From Kofleriaceae bacterium (GTDB lineage: Bacteria; Myxococcota_A; Polyangia; Haliangiales; Haliangiaceae), in assembly GCA_020633495.1 (NCBI GenBank), contig JACKDR010000008.1, positions 186,001-250,000 on the forward strand: 64,000 bases of DNA, in the 5' to 3' direction. A program made the translations under genes and the position numbers. Shown in pieces: positions 54,986-63,156 of this stretch; position 1 is the stretch's first letter; every line of letters starts with the position of its first letter. Under the pieces are notes generated by a model, which had not been told where the DNA came from, made no database searches, and saw only the letters and a program-made list of their open reading frames with translations.

Positions 54986-55771
54986 GTGCCCTCCCTGCCC
55001 TACGCCCACCACGTCGAGCACGGCATGTTCGTCCGGTCCCGGCCGGGCCCGGCCGGCGCGCCCACGCTGGTCTGGCTGCACGGCCTCGGCGAGTCGGGGC
55101 GCTGCTTCGAGGCCGTCGCCGGCCACCCGGCGCTCGACGCCACGACCGCGCTGATCCCCGACCTGCCCGGCTACGGCCGCAGCGCGTGGCCGGCGTCGCC
55201 GCTCGGCCTCGAGGTGGTGGCCGATCTGCTGGCGGTGTGGCTGCGCGGCCGCGGCGGCGCCCGGCCGATCGTCGTCGGCCACTCGATGGGCGGCGTCCTG
55301 GCGGTGCTGCTCGCCGAGCGCCACCCCGACGTCGTCGCCCAGGTCGTCGACGTCGACGGCAACGTCTCGATCGGCGACTGCAGCTTCAGCGGCCGCGCCG
55401 CCCGCCTCGACGTCGACGCCTTCGTCGACGGCGGCTTCGCCGACCTGCGCGGGTTCGTGTGGGACGGCGGCGCCACCTCGGAGGCGCTGCGCGGCTACCA
55501 CGCCAGCATGTGCTTCGCCGATCCGCGCACGTTCCACCGCCACGCCCGCGAGCTGGTCGAGCTCAGCGAGCCCGAGACCATGGCGGTCCGCCTCGCCCAC
55601 CTGCCGGTGCCGGTCACCTACGTCGCCGGCGCGCCCGACGGCGCGTGCGCCCGGTCGCGCGAGCTGCTCGACGGCGCCGGGGTCGCGACGATCGAGATCG
55701 CGCCCGCCGGGCACTGGCCGTTCATCGATCAGCCCGGCGTGTTCGCCGGCGCGGTCGCGACGCTGCTGTAG
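54986..55771 (+). CDS. Alpha/beta-fold hydrolase
   Basis: A 261-residue hydrolase. Oxyanion strand WLHGLGESG, nucleophile elbow GHSMGG and a C-terminal His in AGHWPF complete a Ser-Asp-His triad; the acid is probably in GAPDGA. Substrate unknown; esterases, lipases and haloperoxidase-like enzymes share this layout. GTG start; no Shine-Dalgarno sequence; TATGGT six bases upstream. Ends 9 bases from the convergent GFA gene. Confidence 0.87.
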   Translation: MPSLPYAHHVEHGMFVRSRPGPAGAPTLVWLHGLGESGRCFEAVAGHPALDATTALIPDLPGYGRSAWPASPLGLEVVADLLAVWLRGRGGARPIVVGHSMGGVLAVLLAERHPDVVAQVVDVDGNVSIGDCSFSGRAARLDVDAFVDGGFADLRGFVWDGGATSEALRGYHASMCFADPRTFHRHARELVELSEPETMAVRLAHLPVPVTYVAGAPDGACARSRELLDGAGVATIEIAPAGHWPFIDQPGVFAGAVATLL

Positions 55772-55780
55772 CGCGGGCGG

Positions 55781-56194
55781 TCAGCCCGGCGGCAGCTCGT
55801 CGAAGGTCTCGAGCTCGGCGGCGTGGGCGTACCAGGGCGCGCGCGACGCGAAGTGGATGTTGAGCTCCGGCCGCAGGCCCGGGTCGTCGTCGAGGGCGCC
55901 GGCCGGGATCAGCACCGACGCGCCGGTGCGCGCCAGCCACGGCATCGGCGAGCCGCACACCGTGCAGAAGGCGTTGCTCCAGCGCGGCGCGGTCGGCAGG
56001 CGGAAGACCCGCACCAGCTCCTCGCCGCGCTCCCACGCGAACTGCGCCGCCGGCACGAACAGGTTGGCGGCGTGCGCCGAGCCGGTGCGCTTGCGGCAGC
56101 GCGAGCAGTGGCAGTACGGGAAGCGCGTGAACGGACCATCGACGCGGAACGCGACGGCGCCGCACACGCAGGAGCCGTGGCAGGTGGTGGTCAT
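55781..56194 (-). CDS. GFA family (CENP-V-like) zinc protein
   Basis: A 137-residue zinc protein. GSCVCGAVAF, YCHCSRCRKRTGS and FCTVCGSPM carry the seven conserved cysteines that hold two zinc ions in the glutathione-dependent formaldehyde-activating family. Most members are now thought to be stand-alone proteins of unknown substrate. TACGGT lies seven bases before the ATG. Confidence 0.88.
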   Translation of the reverse strand: MTTTCHGSCVCGAVAFRVDGPFTRFPYCHCSRCRKRTGSAHAANLFVPAAQFAWERGEELVRVFRLPTAPRWSNAFCTVCGSPMPWLARTGASVLIPAGALDDDPGLRPELNIHFASRAPWYAHAAELETFDELPPG

Positions 56195-56234
56195 GGCCGC
56201 GACCGTAGCAGGCGGCGGCGCGGCGCGGGGTCCG

Positions 56235-57080
56235 CTACTCGCGGCCGCCGGCGATCAGCGCGGCCTCGACGGTGCGGGCCACCGCGTCGTCGATCGAGGT
56301 CGCGGCGCGCCAGCCCAGGCGCTCGTGGGTGCGCGTCATGTCGAAGACGTAGCGCATCTGCTCGCCGTCGCGGTACGGCACCGCGCCGGCGTCGAGCAGC
56401 GGCATCAGGTCGACGCCCAGGTGCCGGCTGGTCTCCTCGACGACCTTGGTCACGACGTCGATCACCGGGACCTCGACGCCGCGGCCGACGTTGTAGGTCC
56501 CGGCCGGGGCGCCGTCGTCGAGGCAGCGCGCGATCAGCTCGACCGCGTCGTCGACGTAGAGGACGTCGCGGGTCTGGTCGCCGCGGGTCATGGGGAAGCG
56601 ACGCCGCGACATCAGCGCGTTGAGCAGCGCCGGCACCAGCATCGCGCCCTTCTGGCCGGGGCCGAAGACGACGCCCATGCGCAGCAGGTAGGCGCCGACG
56701 CCGAGCCGCGCGGCGGCGTCGCGCACCGCCTCCTCGCCGGCGATCTTGGCCCGCGAGTACGGCGACGTGCCGCGCAGCGGCCGGTCCTCGTCGAACGGCA
56801 CGTCCTGCAGGCCGTAGGCCTCGCCGGAGCCGAGGTAGACGAAGCGGGTCGCGCCCGACGCCTCGAGGACGCGCACCGGCGCCTCGACGTGGACGCCGAC
56901 GCCCTCCTCGAACCGCGACACCCGGCCGCCGGCCGCCCACACGACCGCGTCGGCGCCGCCGGCGGCGAGCAACTCGGTGTCGCCGCGGCTGCCGATCAGG
57001 ACCTCGTGGCCCCGCTCGAGGAGAGTCTCGGCGACGCGCCGGCCGATGAAGCCGTGGCCGCCCGCCACGAGGACGCGCAT
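56235..57080 (-). CDS. NAD-dependent nucleotide-sugar epimerase/dehydratase
   Basis: A 281-residue extended SDR enzyme. GGHGFIG (8-14) binds NAD; the catalytic triad segment reads GSGEAYG for the Ser/Thr and YSRAKIAGE for YxxxK (Tyr and Lys intact). Probably makes or modifies a sugar nucleotide for surface polysaccharide. First of a cluster transcribed leftwards with the glycosyltransferase and methyltransferase genes. Confidence 0.9.
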   Translation of the reverse strand: MRVLVAGGHGFIGRRVAETLLERGHEVLIGSRGDTELLAAGGADAVVWAAGGRVSRFEEGVGVHVEAPVRVLEASGATRFVYLGSGEAYGLQDVPFDEDRPLRGTSPYSRAKIAGEEAVRDAAARLGVGAYLLRMGVVFGPGQKGAMLVPALLNALMSRRRFPMTRGDQTRDVLYVDDAVELIARCLDDGAPAGTYNVGRGVEVPVIDVVTKVVEETSRHLGVDLMPLLDAGAVPYRDGEQMRYVFDMTRTHERLGWRAATSIDDAVARTVEAALIAGGRE

Positions 57081-57109
57081 GCTGTCTCTTACCAGACCGC
57101 GACCGCCGC

Positions 57110-58102
57110 CTACAACCGCGGCTCGTGCTGGAGTGGCCCCGACCGGACCCGACGTACCACCTCGGCGCCCAGCCACCAGGTCCACAGGAGCGGCAGCGCC
57201 AGCGCGAACCACACCAGGGTCCAGGCCTTGCGCAGCCCGCCCGGGTGGCCGTGGCTGTCGTCGATGACCCAGTCGGCGGTGATCCAGTACAGCAGGAACA
57301 CGTACGCCGGCTGCAGCAGCCAGTACTTCCACGGGAAGTAGTGGCCGACGATCCGGTGCAGGAACTGGAAGTGGCGGCGCGCCACCGTCGTCGTGCCCAG
57401 GTAGCGCTTGCCCATGCCGCCCGGGATGTCGAGCCGGCGCTGCATCGTGCACGCCGGGTCGAACAGGATGTACTCGTCGGGGCGCATCCGGGCCCGCAGC
57501 CGGTACGCGAACGACACCTCGTCCTCGACCGGCGTGCACTCGTCCCACAGCCCGGCGCGCGCGATCGCCGACCGCCGGATCGACGCGTTGCCGCCGACCA
57601 CCGAGTGGACCCGCTTCTTGACGTTGACCTTGCTGTACGGCCGCTGCCAGCCCAGCCACGACAGGCTCATGACGTTGCGCTCGGCGCGCGCCATGTTGCC
57701 GTACGGCGGATCGCGGTCGCCCTCGACGATGGCGCGGCCGTTGACCGCGACGCAGTTCGGATCGACGTAGTTGGCGGCGTGCGACGCGATCCAGCGATCG
57801 TCGCCGGGCAGGTCGTCGTCGTCGATCAAGAGGACGATCTCGCCGCGCGCCGCGCGCACGCCCTCGTTGCGGGCGCGCGGGCCGCCCAGCGGCGGGAAGG
57901 TCAGGATCCGGACCCGCGGATCGGCGGCGAGCGCGGCGAGCCGGGCGCGGGCGTCGTCGGGCGCCTTGGTGGTCTGGTCGACCACGACGACCTCGAAGTC
58001 GGCGTCGCGCTGGGCCAGGATCGCGGTCAACAGCTCGCACAGCGCCGGGTAGCGGTTGTACGACCGCACCACCACCGACACCTGCGGGGTCGCGTCGGCC
58101 AT
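57110..58102 (-). CDS. Glycosyltransferase family 2 with C-terminal membrane helices
   Basis: A 330-residue enzyme. SVVVRSYNRYP opens the GT-A fold, DDDDLPGDD holds the nucleotide-sugar metal site, and GGNASIRRSA with ECTPVEDEVS marks the acceptor loop region. Two or three hydrophobic helices near the C-terminus (about 265-320) suggest membrane attachment. Adds a sugar to a lipid-linked glycan. Its ATG at 58102 overlaps the methyltransferase stop (TGATG). Confidence 0.88.
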   Translation of the reverse strand: MADATPQVSVVVRSYNRYPALCELLTAILAQRDADFEVVVVDQTTKAPDDARARLAALAADPRVRILTFPPLGGPRARNEGVRAARGEIVLLIDDDDLPGDDRWIASHAANYVDPNCVAVNGRAIVEGDRDPPYGNMARAERNVMSLSWLGWQRPYSKVNVKKRVHSVVGGNASIRRSAIARAGLWDECTPVEDEVSFAYRLRARMRPDEYILFDPACTMQRRLDIPGGMGKRYLGTTTVARRHFQFLHRIVGHYFPWKYWLLQPAYVFLLYWITADWVIDDSHGHPGGLRKAWTLVWFALALPLLWTWWLGAEVVRRVRSGPLQHEPRL

Positions 58103-58791
58103 CACGTCGTGGCCGCGGCGTCGGCCGCGGCCGCGGGCGCCGCGTCGGCGGCGCCGGGCCGCACCTTGAGGCACCACAGGTAGTGGTACGGGTTCTCGGG
58201 GATGAAGCCGCGCTCGACGACGTCGAAGTGGCGGGCGAGGATCTTGGTGATCTTGCGCGCGCCCATGCCCTTGCCGAGCTCCCAGTAGTGCTCCGGGATG
58301 GGCTTGTCCTTCCACGGCAGCATGAACTTGTGGCCCAGGGTCAGGTGGTGGTCGCCCCACCAGAACGACCACCGCACCCGCAGGCCCCGGTACGGCAGCG
58401 AGATGAAGACGTGCGAGGTCGCGCGCCGGGCGATGTTGGCCAGGCAGGTCTCGAAGTCCTCGAACGGCAGGTGCTCGAGGACCTGGAACGCGCAGATCGC
58501 GTCGAAGGTCAGGCCGGCCGGCAGGGTGTCGTCGAGCCTGGTGATGTCGGCGACGTAGTCGACGCCGCGGCTGGCGTCGATGTCGAGGGTCTTGACGTCG
58601 ACCCCGGCGTGGGTCAGGTAGCTGCGGAACACCCCCGAGCCGGGGCCGATCTCCAGCACCGAGGCCGGGCGGGCCCGCAGCACCACGCGGAGCTGGTGCC
58701 AGTACGACATCCACCGCTCGCGGTCGTCGTACCGCTCGAAGTCGTAGTGGTCCGGCGTGACCTGGACCGGTCGCGGCGGGGCGTCCGACAC
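58102..58791 (-). CDS. SAM-dependent class I methyltransferase
   Basis: A 229-residue methyltransferase. VLEIGPGSGVF binds SAM, and FQVLEHL marks the strand-4 motif. Probably methylates a sugar in the surface polysaccharide made by neighbouring genes, or an aglycone. GTG at 58791 is chosen (MSDAPPRPV); a TTG extension to 58827 is possible. Coupled to the GT2 gene, divergent from the flippase. Confidence 0.83.
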   Translation of the reverse strand: MSDAPPRPVQVTPDHYDFERYDDRERWMSYWHQLRVVLRARPASVLEIGPGSGVFRSYLTHAGVDVKTLDIDASRGVDYVADITRLDDTLPAGLTFDAICAFQVLEHLPFEDFETCLANIARRATSHVFISLPYRGLRVRWSFWWGDHHLTLGHKFMLPWKDKPIPEHYWELGKGMGARKITKILARHFDVVERGFIPENPYHYLWCLKVRPGAADAAPAAAADAAATT

Positions 58792-58862
58792 GGCGGCATG
58801 GGTACACCGGATCCCGGCGGCCAGCAAGCCGGCTCCGATGACACCGCGACCGCCGCCGTGAT

Positions 58863-60365
58863 ATGCCGGGGACCGTGTCGGACGACGCGAAGCTGCGCAA
58901 GCAGGTCGCCCGGGGGGTGGCGTGGTCGGGCGCGTCGCAGGCGATCATCGCGATCGCCGACCTCGTGTCCCAGGTCCTGGTCCTGGCCCTGTGGGTGCCG
59001 GCGTCCGACTACGGCGTCGCCGGCGTGGTCCTCGGCCTGTACACGGTCTTCGACTACGCGGTCGACCTCGGGGTCGCGCCGGCGCTGATCCAGCGCGACG
59101 ACCACACCCCGGAGAAGGTCTCGACCGTCTTCTGGTTCAACCTGATCATGTCGGGGGTCCTGTGCCTGATCCTCGCCGGGCTCGGCCCGCTGCTGGCGAT
59201 GGCCCACGGCCACCGGGTGATCGGCTGGCTGCTGTTCGCATACTCGGGGAAGCTGCTGCTACAGAACGGCTTCTCGATCCCGATGGCGCTGCTCAAGAAG
59301 GAGCTGCGCTTCGCCGAGGTCGCCAAGATCCGCCTGGTCGCGCACCTGGCCGAGTCGGTGGCCCGCATCGTCTTCGCGTCGATGGGCTGGACGATCTGGT
59401 GCTTCACCCTGGCGATCCTGACCCGTGCCGCGGTGGCGGCGCTGATGGCGTTCTGGTTCCACCCGTTCGTGCCGAAGCTGGTGTTCCGGCCCCGCGAGGT
59501 CTCCGACTACGTCAAGTTCGGCGCCCGCTCGACCGGCAGCCAGCTGCTCTACCAGCTGTACGTCAACATGGACTACCAGGTGGTGTCGCTGTTCTTCGGC
59601 TCGGCCGCCACCGGCATCTACCGCATGGCCTACGAGGTCATCCTCGAGCCGGTCCGGACCATCACCAACGTCATGACCGACGTCGCGTTCCCGGCGTTCG
59701 CCCGGATGCGCCACGAGCCCAAGAAGCTGCACGACCAGCTGATCCGGTTCACCCGGCTCAACCTGGTCGCGGTGCTGCCGTTCCTGGTCGTGATCGCGCT
59801 GGTCGGCCCCGAGATCATGACGCTGCTGTTCTCGGGCAAGGAGCACCCGCCGGAGCAGCTCCAGCTGGCCGGCGAGATCGCCCGGATCCTCAGCTTCGTC
59901 GGCGTCCTGCGCGCGCTCGGCTACCTGGGGCCGCCGCTGCTCGACGGCATCGGCCGCCCCGATCTCACCCTGCGCTACATGATCACCGCGACGCTGATCG
60001 TCCCGACCGGCTTCGTCCTGTTCGCGTGGCTGCTCGGCCCGGTGATGGGGGTCCACTCGGTGGCGCTGGCGTGGACCGTCTTCTATCCGATCGCGTTCGG
60101 CGTCCTCGCCTACCAGGTCGTCAAGACCACCGCGCTGCCGGTCGGTGCCTACCTGCGGGCCTCGGCGGGCATCGCGGCGTGCGCGCTGATCGCCGGCGTC
60201 GTCGGGCTCGGCACGCGCGTGCTGGTCGACGGCCTCGGCACCGGCGCCCGCTTCGGCATCGTCGCCGGCGTCACCGTGGTCGTCATGCTGACCCTGCTGG
60301 TGACCTGGCAGGGCTTCACGCCGCGCAGCCTCAAGGCGTCGCTGGCGGGCGACCCGCCGGCGTGA
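58863..60365 (+). CDS. Wzx-type polysaccharide flippase/transporter
   Basis: A 500-residue inner-membrane protein of the MATE/MOP superfamily (polysaccharide_synt), with 12-14 hydrophobic helices and the opening RGVAWSGASQAIIAIADLVSQVL typical of O-antigen/exopolysaccharide flippases, ALIQRDDHTPEKVSTVFW in loop 2-3. It moves lipid-linked glycans across the membrane. Divergent from the methyltransferase-GT2-epimerase genes, with which it should act. Confidence 0.9.
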   Translation: MPGTVSDDAKLRKQVARGVAWSGASQAIIAIADLVSQVLVLALWVPASDYGVAGVVLGLYTVFDYAVDLGVAPALIQRDDHTPEKVSTVFWFNLIMSGVLCLILAGLGPLLAMAHGHRVIGWLLFAYSGKLLLQNGFSIPMALLKKELRFAEVAKIRLVAHLAESVARIVFASMGWTIWCFTLAILTRAAVAALMAFWFHPFVPKLVFRPREVSDYVKFGARSTGSQLLYQLYVNMDYQVVSLFFGSAATGIYRMAYEVILEPVRTITNVMTDVAFPAFARMRHEPKKLHDQLIRFTRLNLVAVLPFLVVIALVGPEIMTLLFSGKEHPPEQLQLAGEIARILSFVGVLRALGYLGPPLLDGIGRPDLTLRYMITATLIVPTGFVLFAWLLGPVMGVHSVALAWTVFYPIAFGVLAYQVVKTTALPVGAYLRASAGIAACALIAGVVGLGTRVLVDGLGTGARFGIVAGVTVVVMLTLLVTWQGFTPRSLKASLAGDPPA

Positions 60366-60378
60366 CATCCTCGGCGCC

Positions 60379-61173
60379 ATGCGCGCCCTGCCCGTCGCCG
60401 CCGCCGCCCTGCTGATCGCCAGCGCCTGCGGCGGCCATCACGGCACCGCGGCCAAGCCGGCCGGCAAGCGCAAGGTCCGGATCGTCGACGCCGGCCAGAT
60501 CTACGACGCGCTCAACACCACCGACTGCATCAAGTGGCCGAGCGACGAGGTCAAGAAGAAGGCCGGCTACCTGGCGTGGGGGCACTACTACCCTGGCGGC
60601 GGTGAGGTCGGCGAGGTCATCGCCGAGCTGCCGCACTGCGACGGCAAGACCCGGGTCGTGCTGGTCGCGATCGGCGACCACGTCGTGCCGGTGACCTCGA
60701 AGGGCGTCGAGGACGCGCCCGACACCGCCGACACCACGCCCGACGACGGCACCGGCGGCGACGGCTACGGCTTCGGCCTGATCGGCGGGCTCGGCGCGAT
60801 CGGCGGCGACGCGTACGGCTTCGGCGACGGCTACGGCGATCTCGACTGGGGCGACGTCGGCGACGTCGGCTACGGCGGCCTGCTCGGCACCGACACCGGC
60901 TACACCTTCCAGATCGGCGACACCGTCGAGATCGTGGACACCGGCCAGCTCTACACGACGATCAACAACACCGACTGCCTCAAGTTCCCGAGCGCCGAGA
61001 TGAAGAAGCAGGCCGGCTCCGGCGCCTGGGGCAGCTACTACCCGACGGCGGGCGAGACCGGCACCGTCGTCTTCATCGGCACGCACTGCGACAACTCCGC
61101 CACCGTCATCTTGGTGCTGCAGATCGGCAACTACCTGGTGCCGATCGGCGCCACCGGCGTCGCGCTGTACTGA
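60379..61173 (+). CDS. Lipoprotein with internal duplication
   Basis: A 264-residue lipoprotein (LLIASAC lipobox). It has two copies of an 80-residue module (about 33-110 and 183-261) joined by a Gly/Tyr/Phe/Asp-rich linker. Shared features: IVDxGQ, a TDC, KKxAG, AWGxYYP, GExGxV, HCD and the terminal VPI. The two cysteines in each module are 37 residues apart (C50/C87 and C200/C237), so each module may have its own disulfide. SH3-like folds have similar patterns; I recognise no named family. It follows the flippase by 13 bases. Confidence 0.65.
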   Translation: MRALPVAAAALLIASACGGHHGTAAKPAGKRKVRIVDAGQIYDALNTTDCIKWPSDEVKKKAGYLAWGHYYPGGGEVGEVIAELPHCDGKTRVVLVAIGDHVVPVTSKGVEDAPDTADTTPDDGTGGDGYGFGLIGGLGAIGGDAYGFGDGYGDLDWGDVGDVGYGGLLGTDTGYTFQIGDTVEIVDTGQLYTTINNTDCLKFPSAEMKKQAGSGAWGSYYPTAGETGTVVFIGTHCDNSATVILVLQIGNYLVPIGATGVALY

Positions 61174-61178
61174 GCGGG

Positions 61179-62042
61179 CTACCTTTTCGCCGGCGTGGTC
61201 GCCTTCGGCTTCGCCGGCGGCGGCGGCGCCGGACCCAGCGCGTCGAGCAGGCGCCGGTACGAGTTCTGGGTCGCGGCGCCACCCTCGCACGCGCGCTTCT
61301 TGCCCTCGCCGCAGGCGACGTCCTTGTCGACGAACGACTTGGCGCCGCACGGGGCCAGGTAGGTCATGACGTCCTTGCACAGGTACTCGTGATCGAGCCC
61401 GTAGGCGTGGGCGACCTCCATGCCGATGGTCTCGCAGGTCGTCGTCACCTTGTGGCTCATCGCGCCGGCGAAGCCGAACACGACCGCGCGCGGGATGATG
61501 CCGCCGTTGAACGGGGCCAGCCCGGTGATCCGCTTCTGCTCGACGCCGATGTCGGCGGGCTTGCCGCCGACCGCGACCAGGATGAAGTCGTCGGTGGTGG
61601 GGCGCTGGTCGGTGACCTCGACGTCGAACGGCGCGAACAGCTTGCGCACGCACGTGACCAGCTTCTTCCAGCTGGCCTTGCTGCCCTTCCAGCCAGGCAG
61701 GGTCACCGGGCCGTCGGGGTGGTTGGCGCGCAGCACGCTCGACAGGCCGCGCGACGCGTCGTCGTCGCCCGGCGACAGCGTCACCGGCGCGCCCTCGAGG
61801 AAGATCACCCGCGACGGCCCGCGCGGCTTCGCCGGACGGACGATCGTGACGACGTCGGCGGGATCCGGCATCTCCCAGCGGCCGGTCTCGACCCGGCGCA
61901 CCACCACCAGGCCGACGTAGGCGCCGATCGCGAGCGTCGCGAGCAGACCGATCAGGACGCCGAGCCAGGCCCAGCGCCGTCGCCGCGGCGGCGCCCGACG
62001 CGGCGCAGGGATCGGCGGCGGACGGCGCGGCGCGGCGGGCAT
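61179..62042 (-). CDS. Metzincin-like membrane-anchored protein lacking first zinc His
   Basis: A 287-residue protein with a Pro/Arg-rich N-terminus, one membrane helix (about 24-48) and an extracytoplasmic domain. MEVAHAYGLDH (208-218) matches HExxHxxGxxH of metzincin proteases except that Met208 replaces the first His; VMT (225-227) looks like the Met-turn. Cysteines flank the site. Either an inactive protease-like binder or an enzyme using other ligands. TATGCT lies eight bases before the ATG. Confidence 0.65.
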   Translation of the reverse strand: MPAAPRRPPPIPAPRRAPPRRRRWAWLGVLIGLLATLAIGAYVGLVVVRRVETGRWEMPDPADVVTIVRPAKPRGPSRVIFLEGAPVTLSPGDDDASRGLSSVLRANHPDGPVTLPGWKGSKASWKKLVTCVRKLFAPFDVEVTDQRPTTDDFILVAVGGKPADIGVEQKRITGLAPFNGGIIPRAVVFGFAGAMSHKVTTTCETIGMEVAHAYGLDHEYLCKDVMTYLAPCGAKSFVDKDVACGEGKKRACEGGAATQNSYRRLLDALGPAPPPPAKPKATTPAKR

Positions 62043-62050
62043 CGCCCGGG

Positions 62051-62056
62051 AGCATA
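62051..62056 (-). promoter_or_regulatory. -10-like hexamer TATGCT before the metzincin-like gene
   Basis: TATGCT on the minus strand ends eight bases before the ATG at 62042. Confidence 0.4.
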
Positions 62057-62061
62057 GCGTG

Positions 62062-63074
62062 CTACTCGGCGAGCGCGCCCGTCGGCGACGCCGCGGCCAC
62101 GATCGGCGACGGCCCGAAGCTGACCTCGTCGACGATGCGGCCGTGATCGTCGAGGTCGACGATCAGCGCCTGCTCGGCGCCGTAGCTGTGGGTCGAGGTG
62201 GTCCGGACGGGGTGTCGCACCATGCAGGGCGCGCCCTTGCGGCAGGTCTGCCGCGGCGACACCATCGCGGTCCGCGTCGACGTCCGGCGCACCCGCCGGT
62301 AGAAGGTCACCCGCAGCACGCGCGACTCGGGCAGCCAGGTCGGCAGCAGCCCGACCTCGGTCTGCACGGTCTCGTCGCCGTACGGCTCGCCGGACGCGGC
62401 GCGCGCGTCCTCGATCGTCTGGTCGGTGACGGGGCGGGTCGCGACCACCCAGCGGTCCCAGGCCGCGCGCGCCGCGGTCAGCGCGTCGGCGGCGACCAGC
62501 GGATAGGCGTCGGTGCCGTCGACGATCCGCGCGTCGGTGACCACGAAGTGCAGGTTGGGCGGCGCGCCTTCGCCGCCGTTGACCTCGACCTCGACCAGGT
62601 GGGCCTCGGCCGACAGGCCCCACGGGTTCGGGGTCAGGGCGTCGTACATCGCGGCGTCGAAGTGGCCGATGCGGCCGCCGGGCAGCGGGACCTGCCAGTC
62701 GCGCAGGAAGTTCTGGCCGCGGCCGTCGGACGCGAAGTACACGGCCTGGGCGCTGCCGCCGCGGTTGTAGAACCAGTACGGCGCGTGGTCGCCGGCGGCG
62801 CGCGGTGGCGCGATGAAGGGGGTCCAGCCGATCAGCTCGCCCCACGGGCCGCTCGACGCGATCACCAGGCCGACCTCGCGCGGGCCCAGGGTCGGCCACA
62901 CCTGCGCCGGCAGGGCGCGCAGGAAGTCGGTGGCGGCGCCGCCGTCGCGGACGGCCACCGCGGCGGGCGCGGGCGGGCCGGCTCGCCGGGCGGCGGCGCC
63001 GGGCGCGATGACGGCGCCCCGCACGCGGCGGCGGCGGCCAGGGACAGCAGCAGGTGAGTTCGCAACTCGCGCAT
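62062..63074 (-). CDS. Lipoprotein of unknown function, probable frameshift
   Basis: From ATG 63074 the frame reads MRELRTHLLLSLAAAAAC, a good lipoprotein signal, then Pro-rich linker. The main domain (AATDFLRALPAQVWPTLGPRE onward, about 300 residues, ending at 62062) is in another frame. Joining needs one missing base within the GC-only stretch near 62961-62990. The alternative, a GTG at 63024 in the main frame, has no signal peptide. The domain is beta-rich, with YWFYNRGGS and no recognised family. Confidence 0.55.
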
Positions 63075-63156
63075 GATCGCTCGCGCGACGGACGGCCCGG
63101 TTCCCAACGCACCGGCGCCGCCGCCGGTCTCCAGGGTCTCACGGCATACTGCCGCC

